Below are positions 35,162 through 44,076 of a DNA stretch of 64,000 nucleotides, piece after piece. The stretch is taken from positions 434,001-498,000 of the forward strand of contig NZ_JAESWB010000168.1 of the NCBI RefSeq assembly GCF_016765675.1. Reading direction: 5' to 3'. Numbering within the stretch: position 1 is the first letter of the stretch; each line of letters begins with the position of its first letter. The position numbers and the translations under genes are program-made. The notes under the pieces are model-generated. The model was not told the origin of the DNA. It searched no databases and saw only the letters and a list, made by a program, of their open reading frames with translations. This stretch comes from Neobacillus paridis. GTDB taxonomy: Bacteria; Bacillota; Bacilli; Bacillales; Cytobacillaceae.

Positions 35162-36235
35162 ATGGAAACAAGCTATGAAACGATTATAATCGGTGGCGGT
35201 GTTGTAGGAAGCAGTATCGCTTATCATCTGTCGGAACGAAACAAAGAAGGCATCGTTGTCCTGGATAAAAAATTTCCATTGTCAGGTACATCCGGCTCGA
35301 CCCAAGCTTGGGTTTGGGTTCATAATAAAACACCTTCCTGGTATGCCGAATTTAGTATGTATAGTGCGGAGCTTTATCCATACCTTTCAAAAAAGATTGG
35401 CGATGTGGAATACAAACGAACAGGCGGTTTGTCACCATTTTTCAGCGAACTCGACAGGGAAAAAGCGGAGCGTCTTGCAGAGGCCTACGAACCGATTGGG
35501 ATCAAAATTAAGGTATTGTCCCGTGAAGAAGCGCTTGAAAAAGAGCCGTCCTTGAACCCGGATATTGTCGGTGCGACATATAGTTCCATCGATGGCAACG
35601 TGAATCCTTTCCGCTTGGTCGATCGTTATATGCGGGCAGCCAAGAAAAATGGCGTCCAATACTCTACATATAACAAGGTAACCGAAATTCAAAAGCTGCC
35701 TGGAAAATTTATTGTTAGGGCAGAAAAAGGTAGGTTTGAGTGTAAAAATCTTGTGCTTGCCGGCGGTACTTGGTCAAGAGAATTAGGGAAACTTGTAGAA
35801 GTGACGATTCCAATCAACCAATTAAGAGGCCAAATTCTTGTCACCGAACCGCTAAAACCTTTTTTAAATTATACCATTAGCGGCTTAAGACAGGCATTTA
35901 ATGGAGAGGTGCTTATTGGCTATTCGATGGAGGAGGAAGGGTTCAACCGGGCAACTACATTGGATGTGATTCAAGAGACTGCGAATATGGCTATCCACTA
36001 TGTGCCTTCCTTAAGAAAAGCGAAAGTGGTCCGCGCGTTCTCGGGAATTCGCGCCATGCCAGAGGATGGTTTTCCGATTTTAGGAAAAATCCCAGGTGTG
36101 GAAAATTTGTATGTCGCCGCAATGCACAGCGGTGTTACACTTTCTCCACTCGTCGGCACATTGATGACCGAACTGATTTTAGATGGAGAAACTTCGATAC
36201 CGATTGACCGCTATTCCATTAGCAGGTTTGCTTAA
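35162..36235 (+). CDS. DadA/SoxB-type FAD-dependent amine dehydrogenase subunit (HcnC-like)
   Basis: 357-aa D-amino-acid-oxidase-fold flavoprotein. The FAD motif is IIIGGGVVGSSIAYHL (residues 8-23). The substrate-domain and C-terminal FAD blocks are present (LAGGTWSRELG, SGIRAMPEDGFPILG, AAMHSGVTLSPLVGTL). It corresponds to HcnC, opine oxidase B or the beta subunit of hydroxyproline/sarcosine dehydrogenases, the subunit that oxidises a C-N bond. Its start is the first base after the BFD gene stop. Together with the three upstream proteins it forms a heteromeric dehydrogenase whose substrate is likely the compound brought in by the ABC importer. A terminator follows at 36279. Confidence 0.87.
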   Translation: METSYETIIIGGGVVGSSIAYHLSERNKEGIVVLDKKFPLSGTSGSTQAWVWVHNKTPSWYAEFSMYSAELYPYLSKKIGDVEYKRTGGLSPFFSELDREKAERLAEAYEPIGIKIKVLSREEALEKEPSLNPDIVGATYSSIDGNVNPFRLVDRYMRAAKKNGVQYSTYNKVTEIQKLPGKFIVRAEKGRFECKNLVLAGGTWSRELGKLVEVTIPINQLRGQILVTEPLKPFLNYTISGLRQAFNGEVLIGYSMEEEGFNRATTLDVIQETANMAIHYVPSLRKAKVVRAFSGIRAMPEDGFPILGKIPGVENLYVAAMHSGVTLSPLVGTLMTELILDGETSIPIDRYSISRFA

Positions 36236-36278
36236 ATCGATTTTGTGAATTTTTTTATAGAAGAAAGGCTTAAAGAAG

Positions 36279-36320
36279 GAGCCGCACCACAAAAAGACTG
36301 GTGCGACTCTTTTCTTTTTC
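36279..36320 (+). terminator. Terminator of the ABC/dehydrogenase operon
   Basis: GAGCCGCACCA (36279-36289) / TGGTGCGACTC (36299-36309), one mismatch, followed by TTTTCTTTTT. Confidence 0.8.
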
Positions 36321-36508
36321 CCGGGATCCAATTTAAAAATCACCTGTCATTTTCATTAAAAATTGATGAAAATGAATGGTCTAAAAAAAATCGGTGTTAG
36401 ATTAAGAGGGTAGTAATCACATCAAAGATTCCTGTTGAACAGGAGATAGAATAAATATGAAAAAGGTTTTGTTTTTACCCTAAGGGCATAGAAGAGGAGG
36501 GAAAGGAC
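36321..36508. other. Intergenic leader of the glycosylation operon
   Basis: About 190 bp, AT-rich. No gene, no clear SigA promoter; a purine-rich GAGGAGGGAAAGG ribosome binding site precedes the ATG at 36509. In Bacillus subtilis the ykoN genes are reported to be sporulation-controlled, but I could not read a SigF/SigG box with confidence. Confidence 0.35.
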
Positions 36509-37711
36509 ATGATTAAATGTGAAAAGGATAAATACCTGATTCTATCCGCCACCTTTGGCGAGGGGCATAAACAAGTGGCAAATGCCATAAGCGAAGCCGT
36601 AGAATATCTGCTTGCTGATGCGGAGCCTATTACGATTGATATCATGGAGTGGATTCATCCCTATCTTTATCCAATCAGTCATTACATTTATAAAAGAGGA
36701 ATTAAGAAGTTTCCTCAAGTGTACAGCTTTTTGTATAAGAAAACCCGTGTGAAAAATTCCTTTTCCGTCACGTTAAATTCGGTCTTTTTATCGGGGATGC
36801 AGACCATGCTTAAAATCATTCGGGAAATAAAACCAAAAGTGGTGGTCAGTACCTATCCATTTGCAGCCGGAATTATTTCGAAATTAAAAGAGCAGGGATT
36901 GATTGATATTCCAGCGGTAACCATCATCACCGATTATACGGACCATTCTTATTGGATTTATCCCTATACAGACCAATACGTGGTCGGTTCCCCTCAGGTG
37001 CGCGACCGTTTGATTGCATTAGGGGTAGAGGAGGATAAAATCAAGCATACTGGAATACCTGTGCGAAAAAGATTTTTGGAGGTTCTTCCAAAGGGGCTTC
37101 TCCTGGAGAAATATAGGATTAATCCCAATATATTCACTATTCTCATCATGGGAGGAGGAGACGGCTTTTTTGGAAAAGGACTTTCAGCCTTCCGGGCATT
37201 AGAATCAATTTCTATCCCAATACAGATTTTCATTGTTTGTGGAAAAAACAAGAAGTTGAAAAAACAATTAGAGTGGGAATTTAACGACTCCAAGCATGAT
37301 GTGAGAATTTTAGGATACTGTGAAAATGTTCATGAATTAATGGCCATATCAGACTTAATGATCAGCAAACCCGGGGGAGTGACAACCTCTGAGGCAATGG
37401 TGATGGACTTGCCATTACTAATCTATCACTCGCTCCCTGGCCAGGAAGAAGACAATGCGGAATACTTATACCGTTCAGGAATCGCCTTCGTTGCGAAGTC
37501 AGAGAAAGAATTGATTGGGCAAATTGAGAATCTTGTTCGTGATTCCGCACCGTTAAAATGGATGCAACAGCGAATCAAAAAATATCAAACCAAAACCTCG
37601 TCCAGAGATGCCCTTCGTGTGATTGTCAGGGCGGCGAAACGCGGTCAATCACCCAAATCAACAAATATAAGAACCATGCAAAAGCGAGAGGAAATTGAGG
37701 TGAGTATTTAG
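36509..37711 (+). CDS. MGDG-synthase-type glycosyltransferase (YkoN-like, GT28 fold)
   Basis: 400-aa GT-B glycosyltransferase of the MGDG synthase/UgtP class. The N-terminal acceptor domain begins LILSATFGEGHKQVANAI (the glycine-rich lipid-facing loop). The C-terminal GT domain has ILIMGGGDGFFGKGL and the nucleotide-sugar motif MISKPGGVTTSEAMVMDLPL with PGQEEDNAEYL. It most resembles Bacillus YkoN. It should add a sugar to a lipid or polyprenyl acceptor on the inner membrane face. First gene of an operon with a polysaccharide deacetylase, a GT2, a GtrA-type flippase and a large membrane protein. Confidence 0.82.
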   Translation: MIKCEKDKYLILSATFGEGHKQVANAISEAVEYLLADAEPITIDIMEWIHPYLYPISHYIYKRGIKKFPQVYSFLYKKTRVKNSFSVTLNSVFLSGMQTMLKIIREIKPKVVVSTYPFAAGIISKLKEQGLIDIPAVTIITDYTDHSYWIYPYTDQYVVGSPQVRDRLIALGVEEDKIKHTGIPVRKRFLEVLPKGLLLEKYRINPNIFTILIMGGGDGFFGKGLSAFRALESISIPIQIFIVCGKNKKLKKQLEWEFNDSKHDVRILGYCENVHELMAISDLMISKPGGVTTSEAMVMDLPLLIYHSLPGQEEDNAEYLYRSGIAFVAKSEKELIGQIENLVRDSAPLKWMQQRIKKYQTKTSSRDALRVIVRAAKRGQSPKSTNIRTMQKREEIEVSI

Positions 37712-37712
37712 G

Positions 37713-38411
37713 ATGGGCTACATGATTTCAGTTATCATCTTTTTCTTTTTATTATACACCGTAGTCCCTTATTTTTTAACACACGGTTTAGGCCTAAAGG
37801 TGTTTAGAAGAGGCAACGAGTCCTCAAAGATTGCTTTTACCTTTGATGACGGGCCGGATCCGATTTATACCCCAATTCTGCTTGATTTATTGAAGAAAAA
37901 CGAGGTGAAAGCTACCTTCTTTGTGGTCGGTTCTAGAGCGGAAAAACATCCCGAGCTCATCCAGCGAATGCATCAGGAAGGCCATTTAATTGGGATCCAC
38001 AATTATGTACACCATTCGAACTGGTTCATGTCCCCTTGGAAGGTTCGCAAGGGTCTCGAGGATACAGCGGAAATTATCAAAAATGTCATTGGGGTTAGAC
38101 CTGTTTATTATCGGCCACCATGGGGAATGCTCAATCTTTTTGATTTTGTCAATAGAAGTAAATACAAGATTATTCTCTGGTCGATCATGGCGCAAGATTG
38201 GCGGACCTCGGGCGGCAGTGAAAAGATTAAACAACGCCTTTCAAGCATAAAAGGCGGGGATGTCATCCTGCTGCATGACTGCGGCGATACACTGGGTGCA
38301 GAGTTGGAAGCTCCCAGGAATACCATTAATGCGTTAAAGGATGTATTAAAACAAGTGAAAACAAAGGGTTTCACATGTGTCCGCGTGGATGAATTAGTAA
38401 AGAATTTGTAG
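37713..38411 (+). CDS. Membrane-anchored polysaccharide deacetylase (NodB fold, YkoP-like)
   Basis: 232-aa protein with one N-terminal membrane helix (ISVIIFFFLLYTVVPYFL) and a NodB domain. Catalytic motifs are present: FTFDDGPDP (Asp45/Asp46), the metal-binding HNYVH (His96/His100), YYRPPWG and LLHDCGD. It would remove N-acetyl groups from an extracellular or lipid-linked amino sugar. It starts 1 nt after the upstream stop and is part of the same operon. Confidence 0.85.
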   Translation: MGYMISVIIFFFLLYTVVPYFLTHGLGLKVFRRGNESSKIAFTFDDGPDPIYTPILLDLLKKNEVKATFFVVGSRAEKHPELIQRMHQEGHLIGIHNYVHHSNWFMSPWKVRKGLEDTAEIIKNVIGVRPVYYRPPWGMLNLFDFVNRSKYKIILWSIMAQDWRTSGGSEKIKQRLSSIKGGDVILLHDCGDTLGAELEAPRNTINALKDVLKQVKTKGFTCVRVDELVKNL

Positions 38412-38459
38412 GCATTGCAGAGGAAATCCTAAATCTGATCAAAAGGGAGAGTGATTATC

Positions 38460-39464
38460 ATGAAAGGACCTATCTTAACTATCGTTGTTCCATGTTACAA
38501 CGAAGAAGAAGTTTTTCCGGAAACTTCGAAACAATTATCAGCAGTATTATCCAATTTAATCGATGACTTCCTGATATCAAGCGAAAGTAAAATCCTCTTT
38601 GTCGATGATGGCAGTAGGGACCGGACATGGGTCTTAATTGAAAAAGAAATGGCAAAAAATCCATTGGTGAAAGGGTTAAAATTAGCCAGAAATGCTGGTC
38701 ATCAGAATGCCCTTTTAGCAGGGCTCGAAGCAGCCGCCGCACAATCGGATTGTGTGGTTTCCATTGATGCCGACCTTCAGGATGATATTCGGGTCATCCG
38801 TACGTTCGTGGAAAAATATCGGGATGGCTTTGACGTTGTGTATGGGGTAAGAGATAAACGGGAAACCGATACATTTTTCAAACGGACAACGGCTTTAGGG
38901 TTTTATCGATTTATGAATAAAATTGGGATCAATTTAATTCCAAATCATGCCGATTTTCGCTTGATGAGCAAGCGAGCATTGGATGAATTATTTAAATATA
39001 AGGAAACGAACCTTTTTCTACGGGGACTCATCCCTCTTATCGGTTTTCCATCAACGAAAGTTTTCTATGACCGAAAAGAAAGAGTTGCAGGAGAGTCCAA
39101 GTATCCATTGAAAAAAATGTTTGCCTTTGCGTTTGATGGGATTACTTCCTTTAGTATTACCCCGATTCGCTTTGTGACTTTTTTAGGATTTCTGGCTGTG
39201 ATCATTAGCGCGCTTGCCGGCGGGTATGCGATTGTCCAAGAACTAACCGGACATACGGAATCAGGCTGGACTTCCATTATTATATCGATTTGGTTCGTCG
39301 GCGGTTTAGAGCTTTTAGCCACGGGAATTATTGGAGAATATATTGGAAAAATTTATCGAGAAGTGAAGCGGCGTCCAAGATATACGATTGAGGTGGATGC
39401 CTTTTCAAATCATAACGAAGGAAAACAGAAGCTAAAAGTCCTTATGAATAAGGTGGGAAAATGA
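38460..39464 (+). CDS. GT2 polyprenyl-phosphate glycosyltransferase (CsbB/YkoT/DPM1-like)
   Basis: 334-aa GT-A fold transferase. The N-terminal catalytic domain has TIVVPCYNEEEVFPETSK, the donor DxD (SIDADLQDD) and a further acidic loop. The C-terminus has two membrane helices (FVTFLGFLAVIISALAGGYA; IISIWFVGGLELLATGIIG) and a basic tail. This is the CsbB/YkoT/GtrB architecture, which loads a sugar onto undecaprenyl phosphate. The start is ATG 38460, because AAAAGGGAGA ends right before the in-frame GTG at 38451. ATGA overlap with the GtrA gene. Confidence 0.88.
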   Translation: MKGPILTIVVPCYNEEEVFPETSKQLSAVLSNLIDDFLISSESKILFVDDGSRDRTWVLIEKEMAKNPLVKGLKLARNAGHQNALLAGLEAAAAQSDCVVSIDADLQDDIRVIRTFVEKYRDGFDVVYGVRDKRETDTFFKRTTALGFYRFMNKIGINLIPNHADFRLMSKRALDELFKYKETNLFLRGLIPLIGFPSTKVFYDRKERVAGESKYPLKKMFAFAFDGITSFSITPIRFVTFLGFLAVIISALAGGYAIVQELTGHTESGWTSIIISIWFVGGLELLATGIIGEYIGKIYREVKRRPRYTIEVDAFSNHNEGKQKLKVLMNKVGK

Positions 39465-39880
39465 AATTTACTTTTATACGCTTTATTTTGGTAGGTGTTG
39501 CCAACACCATTATTGGCTTGTCCGTCATGTTTCTCTTCTATCATTTGTTCGGACTATCCTATTGGATAGCCACCTTTTTAGGAAATACAATAGGGGCGTG
39601 TGTCAGCTATTGCTTGAACCGAAGTTTTACCTTTAATAGCAGAGCTTCGGTTTCAAAGAGTGTGGTTCGATTTGCATGCGTTATTTTGTTCTGCTATTTC
39701 GTATCCTTCTCCATCGGAAAGCAGGCCGTCCATTTGGTATTGAATCATACCCATATTTTTTCTGCTGCCATGTCAACGGATCTCGCCATTTTCGTTAGTA
39801 CTTGTTTCTATACATTATTAAATTACACTTTGCAAAAATGGATTGTTTTCCCGCAAAAGAGCGCAAAAACACCGGCTTGA
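39461..39880 (+). CDS. GtrA-family flippase-like membrane protein
   Basis: 139-aa protein with four membrane helices and the GtrA family look (FIRFILVGVANTIIGLSVMF at the start, SYCLNRSFTF after helix 2, LLNYTLQKWIVF at the end). GtrA/GtcA proteins are thought to flip polyprenyl-phosphate sugars to the outer face. Coupled by a 4-nt overlap to the GT2 that makes the presumed lipid-linked sugar. Confidence 0.9.
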   Translation: MKFTFIRFILVGVANTIIGLSVMFLFYHLFGLSYWIATFLGNTIGACVSYCLNRSFTFNSRASVSKSVVRFACVILFCYFVSFSIGKQAVHLVLNHTHIFSAAMSTDLAIFVSTCFYTLLNYTLQKWIVFPQKSAKTPA

Positions 39881-39894
39881 AAGAACCGGTGTTT
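39867..39894 (+). terminator. Intra-operon hairpin between the GtrA and YkoS-like genes
   Basis: AAACACCGG (39867-39875) and CCGGTGTTT (39886-39894) form a perfect 9-bp stem around the GtrA-gene stop codon, followed by a short ATAAAT. It may attenuate or process the transcript before the next gene rather than end it. Confidence 0.4.
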
Positions 39895-39919
39895 ATAAAT
39901 GTGGGGAGGATTGGAGAAA

Positions 39920-41620
39920 ATGAAAAGAACTGTTTTTACACGCGAGAGGATCTATTTCTTATTGGCTATTTTGATTATTGCCCTTTGGGTTGCACCGTAC
40001 TTTATTCTTGGTGAACATGCCCATATGCGGATTCATGACAATTTGGATTCGAATATCGCCTGGTACAAGGTATTAGTCGATAGCGGTCAATTATTTGGTC
40101 CCATTCAGGCAAATATTCCACAGATTATTAATGGAGAACTATCAAGAAATGCCTTTTACTCAGAATACTATGGGATTGTCGAGCTGTTTCGCTTTTTTCC
40201 TCCTGTAATTGCCTATGGGCTTAATCAAGCCATCTCACGCTTTTTCGCCTTTTTAGGAATGTATCTATTATTAAAGAAATACGTGATTCAAGGGGAAAAT
40301 CAAGGATTCATCATCATCGTTTCGGCGTTAACTTTTGCTTTGATACCCTTCTGGCCAAATGGAATGTTAAGTATAGTAGGAATGCCATTAGCCTTATGGG
40401 CCTTCATGAATATCCGCAATCGTGAACAAATGATCATTAGCATTGTGACCATTACACTATTACCGTTTTATTCCACCTTTATGTTAGGCTTTTTCTTTTT
40501 TCTAAGTGCGATGGGGGTAGTTTGGCTGGTGGATGCCATCAGGACTAAAAAACCGAGGTTACGGCTGTTATTCTCGATTGCCTATATGACGGTGATTTAT
40601 TTAGCAATTGAATACCGGGAGATCGCTTCCCTTATTTTTTCGCATGAAAAAACGAACCGCTCAGAGTTTTTTGAATCGAAAAATAACTTGATGCAAACAA
40701 TTATGCTTATCTTTAAGAATTATATTATCGGGCATAATCAGGATCAAACCCTCTTTGAGTTTGTGATTCTGCCAGTGTCCTTGATCGCTCTGGTAATCGT
40801 GATTGTCCAAAAAAGCTGGAAGAGAGAAAAACTATTTATCGGCCTGCACCTTGCTAATTTTTTGTTATCGGTCTGGTATGCCTTTTGGTGGTATGAAGGC
40901 TGGGTTCCTTTGAAGCAAAAAATCAGCATTTTAAACACGTTTAATTTTTCGCGTTATCATTATTTGCGGCCAATGATTATATATGTTTTATTTGCCGTAT
41001 CATTGCAAATCCTCTGGCGGTATCAGAAAAAATGGCGCATCGCAGCTGTGGTTTTCGCCGTGCTGCAGATGGGTGTATTGATTCCTTCAAACGAACAAAT
41101 TCGGTATCACACTTCACCGTCATTTGGAGAGTTTTACGCTGTGAAGGAATTTGCTGAGATTAAGAAGTTTATCGGCAAGCCTGTGCAGGATTACCGAGTC
41201 GCAAGTATTGGCCTGCATCCGGCAATTGCCCAGTATAATGGGTTGTATACATTGGATACGTACAATAACTTTTACCCGTTGTCTTATAAACATCAATTTC
41301 GGAAAATCATTGCTCCGGAATTGGCAAAAAATAAAGCGCTAAAAAGCTACTTTGATCAATGGGGCGGCCGGTGTTATCTCTTTGTCGATGAATTGGGAAA
41401 AAACTATATGTTTTCAAAACATTCTTCGAAGGTTATCCGTCATTTGAATTTAAATATCCACGCTTTTAAACAGCTGGGCGGAGATTATATCCTGTCCGCG
41501 GTTCCGATTGAAAATGCAAGAGAAAATCGTCTCGATTTACAAAAGGTTTTTCAAGCAAAGGATAGTTATTGGAAAATTTACTTGTACAAGGTTATGATGT
41601 TGCAGGGGGGATATTCGTGA
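39920..41620 (+). CDS. Large membrane protein (YkoS/DUF6044-like, GT-C type)
   Basis: 566-aa polytopic membrane protein with about ten to twelve hydrophobic segments followed by a soluble C-terminal region (about 410-566). The first outer loop contains an acidic pair (IHDNLDSNIAWYKVL), typical of GT-C transferases that use polyprenyl-phosphate sugars. Size, topology and neighbours fit Bacillus YkoS, the likely outer-face transferase partner of the GT2. The start is ATG 39920 (GGGGAGGATTGGAG upstream); the frame extends seven codons further to 39899. It overlaps the response regulator gene by 4 nt (GTGA). Confidence 0.8.
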   Translation: MKRTVFTRERIYFLLAILIIALWVAPYFILGEHAHMRIHDNLDSNIAWYKVLVDSGQLFGPIQANIPQIINGELSRNAFYSEYYGIVELFRFFPPVIAYGLNQAISRFFAFLGMYLLLKKYVIQGENQGFIIIVSALTFALIPFWPNGMLSIVGMPLALWAFMNIRNREQMIISIVTITLLPFYSTFMLGFFFFLSAMGVVWLVDAIRTKKPRLRLLFSIAYMTVIYLAIEYREIASLIFSHEKTNRSEFFESKNNLMQTIMLIFKNYIIGHNQDQTLFEFVILPVSLIALVIVIVQKSWKREKLFIGLHLANFLLSVWYAFWWYEGWVPLKQKISILNTFNFSRYHYLRPMIIYVLFAVSLQILWRYQKKWRIAAVVFAVLQMGVLIPSNEQIRYHTSPSFGEFYAVKEFAEIKKFIGKPVQDYRVASIGLHPAIAQYNGLYTLDTYNNFYPLSYKHQFRKIIAPELAKNKALKSYFDQWGGRCYLFVDELGKNYMFSKHSSKVIRHLNLNIHAFKQLGGDYILSAVPIENARENRLDLQKVFQAKDSYWKIYLYKVMMLQGGYS

Positions 41621-42330
41621 AAACCAACATTTTAGTCGTAGAAGACGAAATTCAAATTGCCCGTGTTTTAAAGATGGAATTGGAATATGAAGGATATAAT
41701 GTAACGGTTGAACATAACGGCAAAGACGGACTGGAAAAAGCTCTACATAGTGATATTGATTTAATCTTATTGGATGTGATGCTCCCCCAATTAAGCGGGA
41801 TTGAGGTGTTAAGGAGATTACGTAAGGAGAATGAGGACATTCCTGTTATTCTCCTAACCGCCCGAAATACCACATTTGATAAGGTAGCGGGGCTTGACCA
41901 AGGTGCTAATGATTACGTGACAAAGCCGTTTGAAATTGAGGAATTATTAGCAAGAATCCGTTCCTGTCTTCGTCATTATTCGAAGAATGGACTTAAGGAT
42001 GATGACTCCCTTCTGTCTGTAGGAGATTTGGAAATCGACACTGATACAAGAGAAGTGACAAGGGCAGGTACCTCCATCACCTTAACTCCAACAGAATATG
42101 ACCTGCTGGTGTATTTGATTTTAAATAAAAATAAAGTGGTTACCCGAGAAAACATCCTTCTAAATGTCTGGGGCTATGACTTTGAGGGTGAAACAAATGT
42201 GATTGACGTATTCATCCGACATTTGCGTAAAAAAATAGAAGACGGTTTTTCAACTTCACTTATTACTACTGTTAGAGGCATCGGCTATACGATAAAGGAG
42301 CACGCAAATGAGGATCACATTAAAAATTAA
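41617..42330 (+). CDS. OmpR-family response regulator
   Basis: 237-aa regulator. The receiver domain holds Asp10/Glu11, phosphoacceptor Asp53 (LLDVMLP), Thr (LLTARN) and Lys (VTKPF). The C-terminal winged helix is OmpR/PhoB type (LTPTEYDLLVYLILNKNKVV, NVIDVFIRHLRKKIE, TVRGIGYTI). The start is GTG 41617, which overlaps the YkoS-like stop and follows GGGGGGAT. It overlaps its kinase gene by 23 nt. Being in the same transcript as the glycosylation genes suggests that it regulates them or senses the envelope they modify. Confidence 0.92.
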   Translation: MKTNILVVEDEIQIARVLKMELEYEGYNVTVEHNGKDGLEKALHSDIDLILLDVMLPQLSGIEVLRRLRKENEDIPVILLTARNTTFDKVAGLDQGANDYVTKPFEIEELLARIRSCLRHYSKNGLKDDDSLLSVGDLEIDTDTREVTRAGTSITLTPTEYDLLVYLILNKNKVVTRENILLNVWGYDFEGETNVIDVFIRHLRKKIEDGFSTSLITTVRGIGYTIKEHANEDHIKN

Positions 42331-43684
42331 TCTGTTAACGACCGCATGGATGCTGTTCATCTTAATATTGATTAACATTGTCGTTTTTGTTTTATTTATG
42401 CAAACAACCATCAGTATGGAAGAGGATATGGCGTTTCAAAAGGCAGAGGACATAATTAAAAATATCCATACCAATGAAACTTCTGACCAAATCATCCGTG
42501 AATTAAAGGATAATTTAACGGAAGATTCCTATATTCGAATCATACAGTCAGACGGAAAAATCCTGTATGAAGTCACAAATGAACAGGAATTAGCCAAAAA
42601 AGTGAAAGGGAAATTGGTAAAATCCCGGGAATCTGAGAGGAAATTATTTATAATAGAAGATAAGGAAAAGCAGGTATTAATCGTCCGTGTTCCGATAAAA
42701 GGCGGACATCTTTTAAAGGGGAGTATTATTGAGATTGGTGAAGAACTGGAAGGCCTGGAATCGCGGAAAGATACCCTTTTATGGATTCTTGGGGTAAGCA
42801 CAGTGTTTGCTGCTATTTTATCATTGTTGAGCGGCAGATGGTTATCTAATATCATTATGAGGCCGATTTTCAATATGATCAATACAATGAAAGATATTGA
42901 GCGAAGCGGGGTGCCGAAGAAGATTATTATTCAAAATGATACGAAGGATGAACTTCAAACATTGGCCAATACATTCAATCGAATGATAGACAGGCTGGAG
43001 GAAAATTTTGAAAAGCAATCCCAGTTTGTTTCTGATGCCTCCCATGAGCTGAAAACACCGTTGACTGTTATTAAGAGTTATGCCAATTTGTTAAGGCGGC
43101 ATGGGCTGGAAGACAAAGAAATGGCAAGTGAAGCGATCCAAGCTATTCACTCTGAAGCAACCAGAATTCAAAAAATGACAGAAACCTTTTTGAATGTGGC
43201 TTCACTGGAAAAAGAGGTTGACTTGGACATCGATGTAGTTAATCTTGTATCGTTATGTCAAACCATTTTAAAGCAGCTGAAAGAGGTTTATAAAAGAGAA
43301 ATCACTCTTCATTTCGAGCAAGCACCGATCCTTATTATGGCGGATGAATTAAAGGTGAAACAGGCGATTATTATTTTGCTCGATAATGCGATTAAATATA
43401 GCAATGAAAAAATTGATGTCTTTTTAGAAAAAAATGATTTGCATGCCATTGTTCGTGTGAAAGATTATGGGATCGGCATTCCAGAAGAAGAGATTAATAA
43501 CATATTTGAACGTTTTTACCGTGTGGATAAAGCCCGGAGCAGAGAGACTGGAGGTTTTGGTTTGGGCCTTCATATTGCGAAAAGAATCATGAAGTTGCAC
43601 AAGGGTGAAATAAAAATACAAAGTAAAGAAGGAGAAGGAACCGAAGCAGAACTGCTTTTACCAGCAAGCTTGGAAATGGAGTAG
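42308..43684 (+). CDS. Membrane sensor histidine kinase
   Basis: 458-aa kinase. It has membrane helix 1 at about 10-32, an extracellular sensor of about 125 residues, helix 2 at about 157-178, a HAMP linker (IIMRPIFNMINTMKDIE), an HisKA domain with phospho-His246 (ASHELKTPLTVI) and an HATPase_c domain (N box DNAIKYS, G1 VKDYGIGIPEEE, G2 ETGGFGLGLHIAKRI). Cognate partner of the overlapping OmpR-type regulator, resembling the YkoG/YkoH pair of B. subtilis. The sensor domain ligand is unknown. Confidence 0.92.
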   Translation: MRITLKINLLTTAWMLFILILINIVVFVLFMQTTISMEEDMAFQKAEDIIKNIHTNETSDQIIRELKDNLTEDSYIRIIQSDGKILYEVTNEQELAKKVKGKLVKSRESERKLFIIEDKEKQVLIVRVPIKGGHLLKGSIIEIGEELEGLESRKDTLLWILGVSTVFAAILSLLSGRWLSNIIMRPIFNMINTMKDIERSGVPKKIIIQNDTKDELQTLANTFNRMIDRLEENFEKQSQFVSDASHELKTPLTVIKSYANLLRRHGLEDKEMASEAIQAIHSEATRIQKMTETFLNVASLEKEVDLDIDVVNLVSLCQTILKQLKEVYKREITLHFEQAPILIMADELKVKQAIIILLDNAIKYSNEKIDVFLEKNDLHAIVRVKDYGIGIPEEEINNIFERFYRVDKARSRETGGFGLGLHIAKRIMKLHKGEIKIQSKEGEGTEAELLLPASLEME

Positions 43685-43780
43685 CTAAAAAAGACATCTT
43701 ACAATGACGAGTTCGGTGATAAGTTAGAAAAAATGTGGTAAAATGAAATTCCTTGGCAGGGGCAGCAAAAATAGATGAAA

Positions 43781-43811
43781 GAAAGCAGGGGATGTGGATC
43801 CTCCTGCTTTC
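43781..43811 (+). terminator. Terminator of the glycosylation/two-component operon
   Basis: GAAAGCAGG (43781-43789) / CCTGCTTTC (43803-43811), 13-nt loop, moderate T content after it. Confidence 0.55.
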
Positions 43812-43881
43812 AAGCTTTTCAAATATGATTTTTTTAAACCAAGTTTAGTTTTTCTTCGTTATATTACTATTTAATCCAAAA

Positions 43882-44076
43882 TTATTGCCATCTCGCAGTT
43901 TTTGCCAACTCTGTAATCGCGATTATGAGGTGAAACATAAACATTGAGATTAAGATAGGTACAAAAATTACGACATTTTTCTTGCCATACTTTTCTTTTA
44001 ACACTCCAACAAAATAACCACAGAAAAACAGAACGACCAACGCAGCAGCAAGTATTAGCATTAGAACTATACCCAT
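43882..44076 (-). CDS. Small membrane protein
   Basis: 64-aa protein with two membrane helices (IVLMLILAAALVVLFFCGYF and VVIFVPILISMFMFHLIIAI) separated by a basic loop (KEKYGKKN). The ATG at 44076 follows GGGGAGAAGGGG, a strong ribosome binding site. No family recognised. Another minus-strand frame overlapping this one was rejected because it is out of phase and hydrophilic by chance. Confidence 0.6.
   Translation of the reverse strand: MGIVLMLILAAALVVLFFCGYFVGVLKEKYGKKNVVIFVPILISMFMFHLIIAITELAKTARWQ

Noticed and set aside
41569-41616. 16 extra N-terminal residues of the response regulator
   Set aside because: They lie wholly within the YkoS-like gene; GTG 41617 gives the normal receiver start (KTNILVVEDE).
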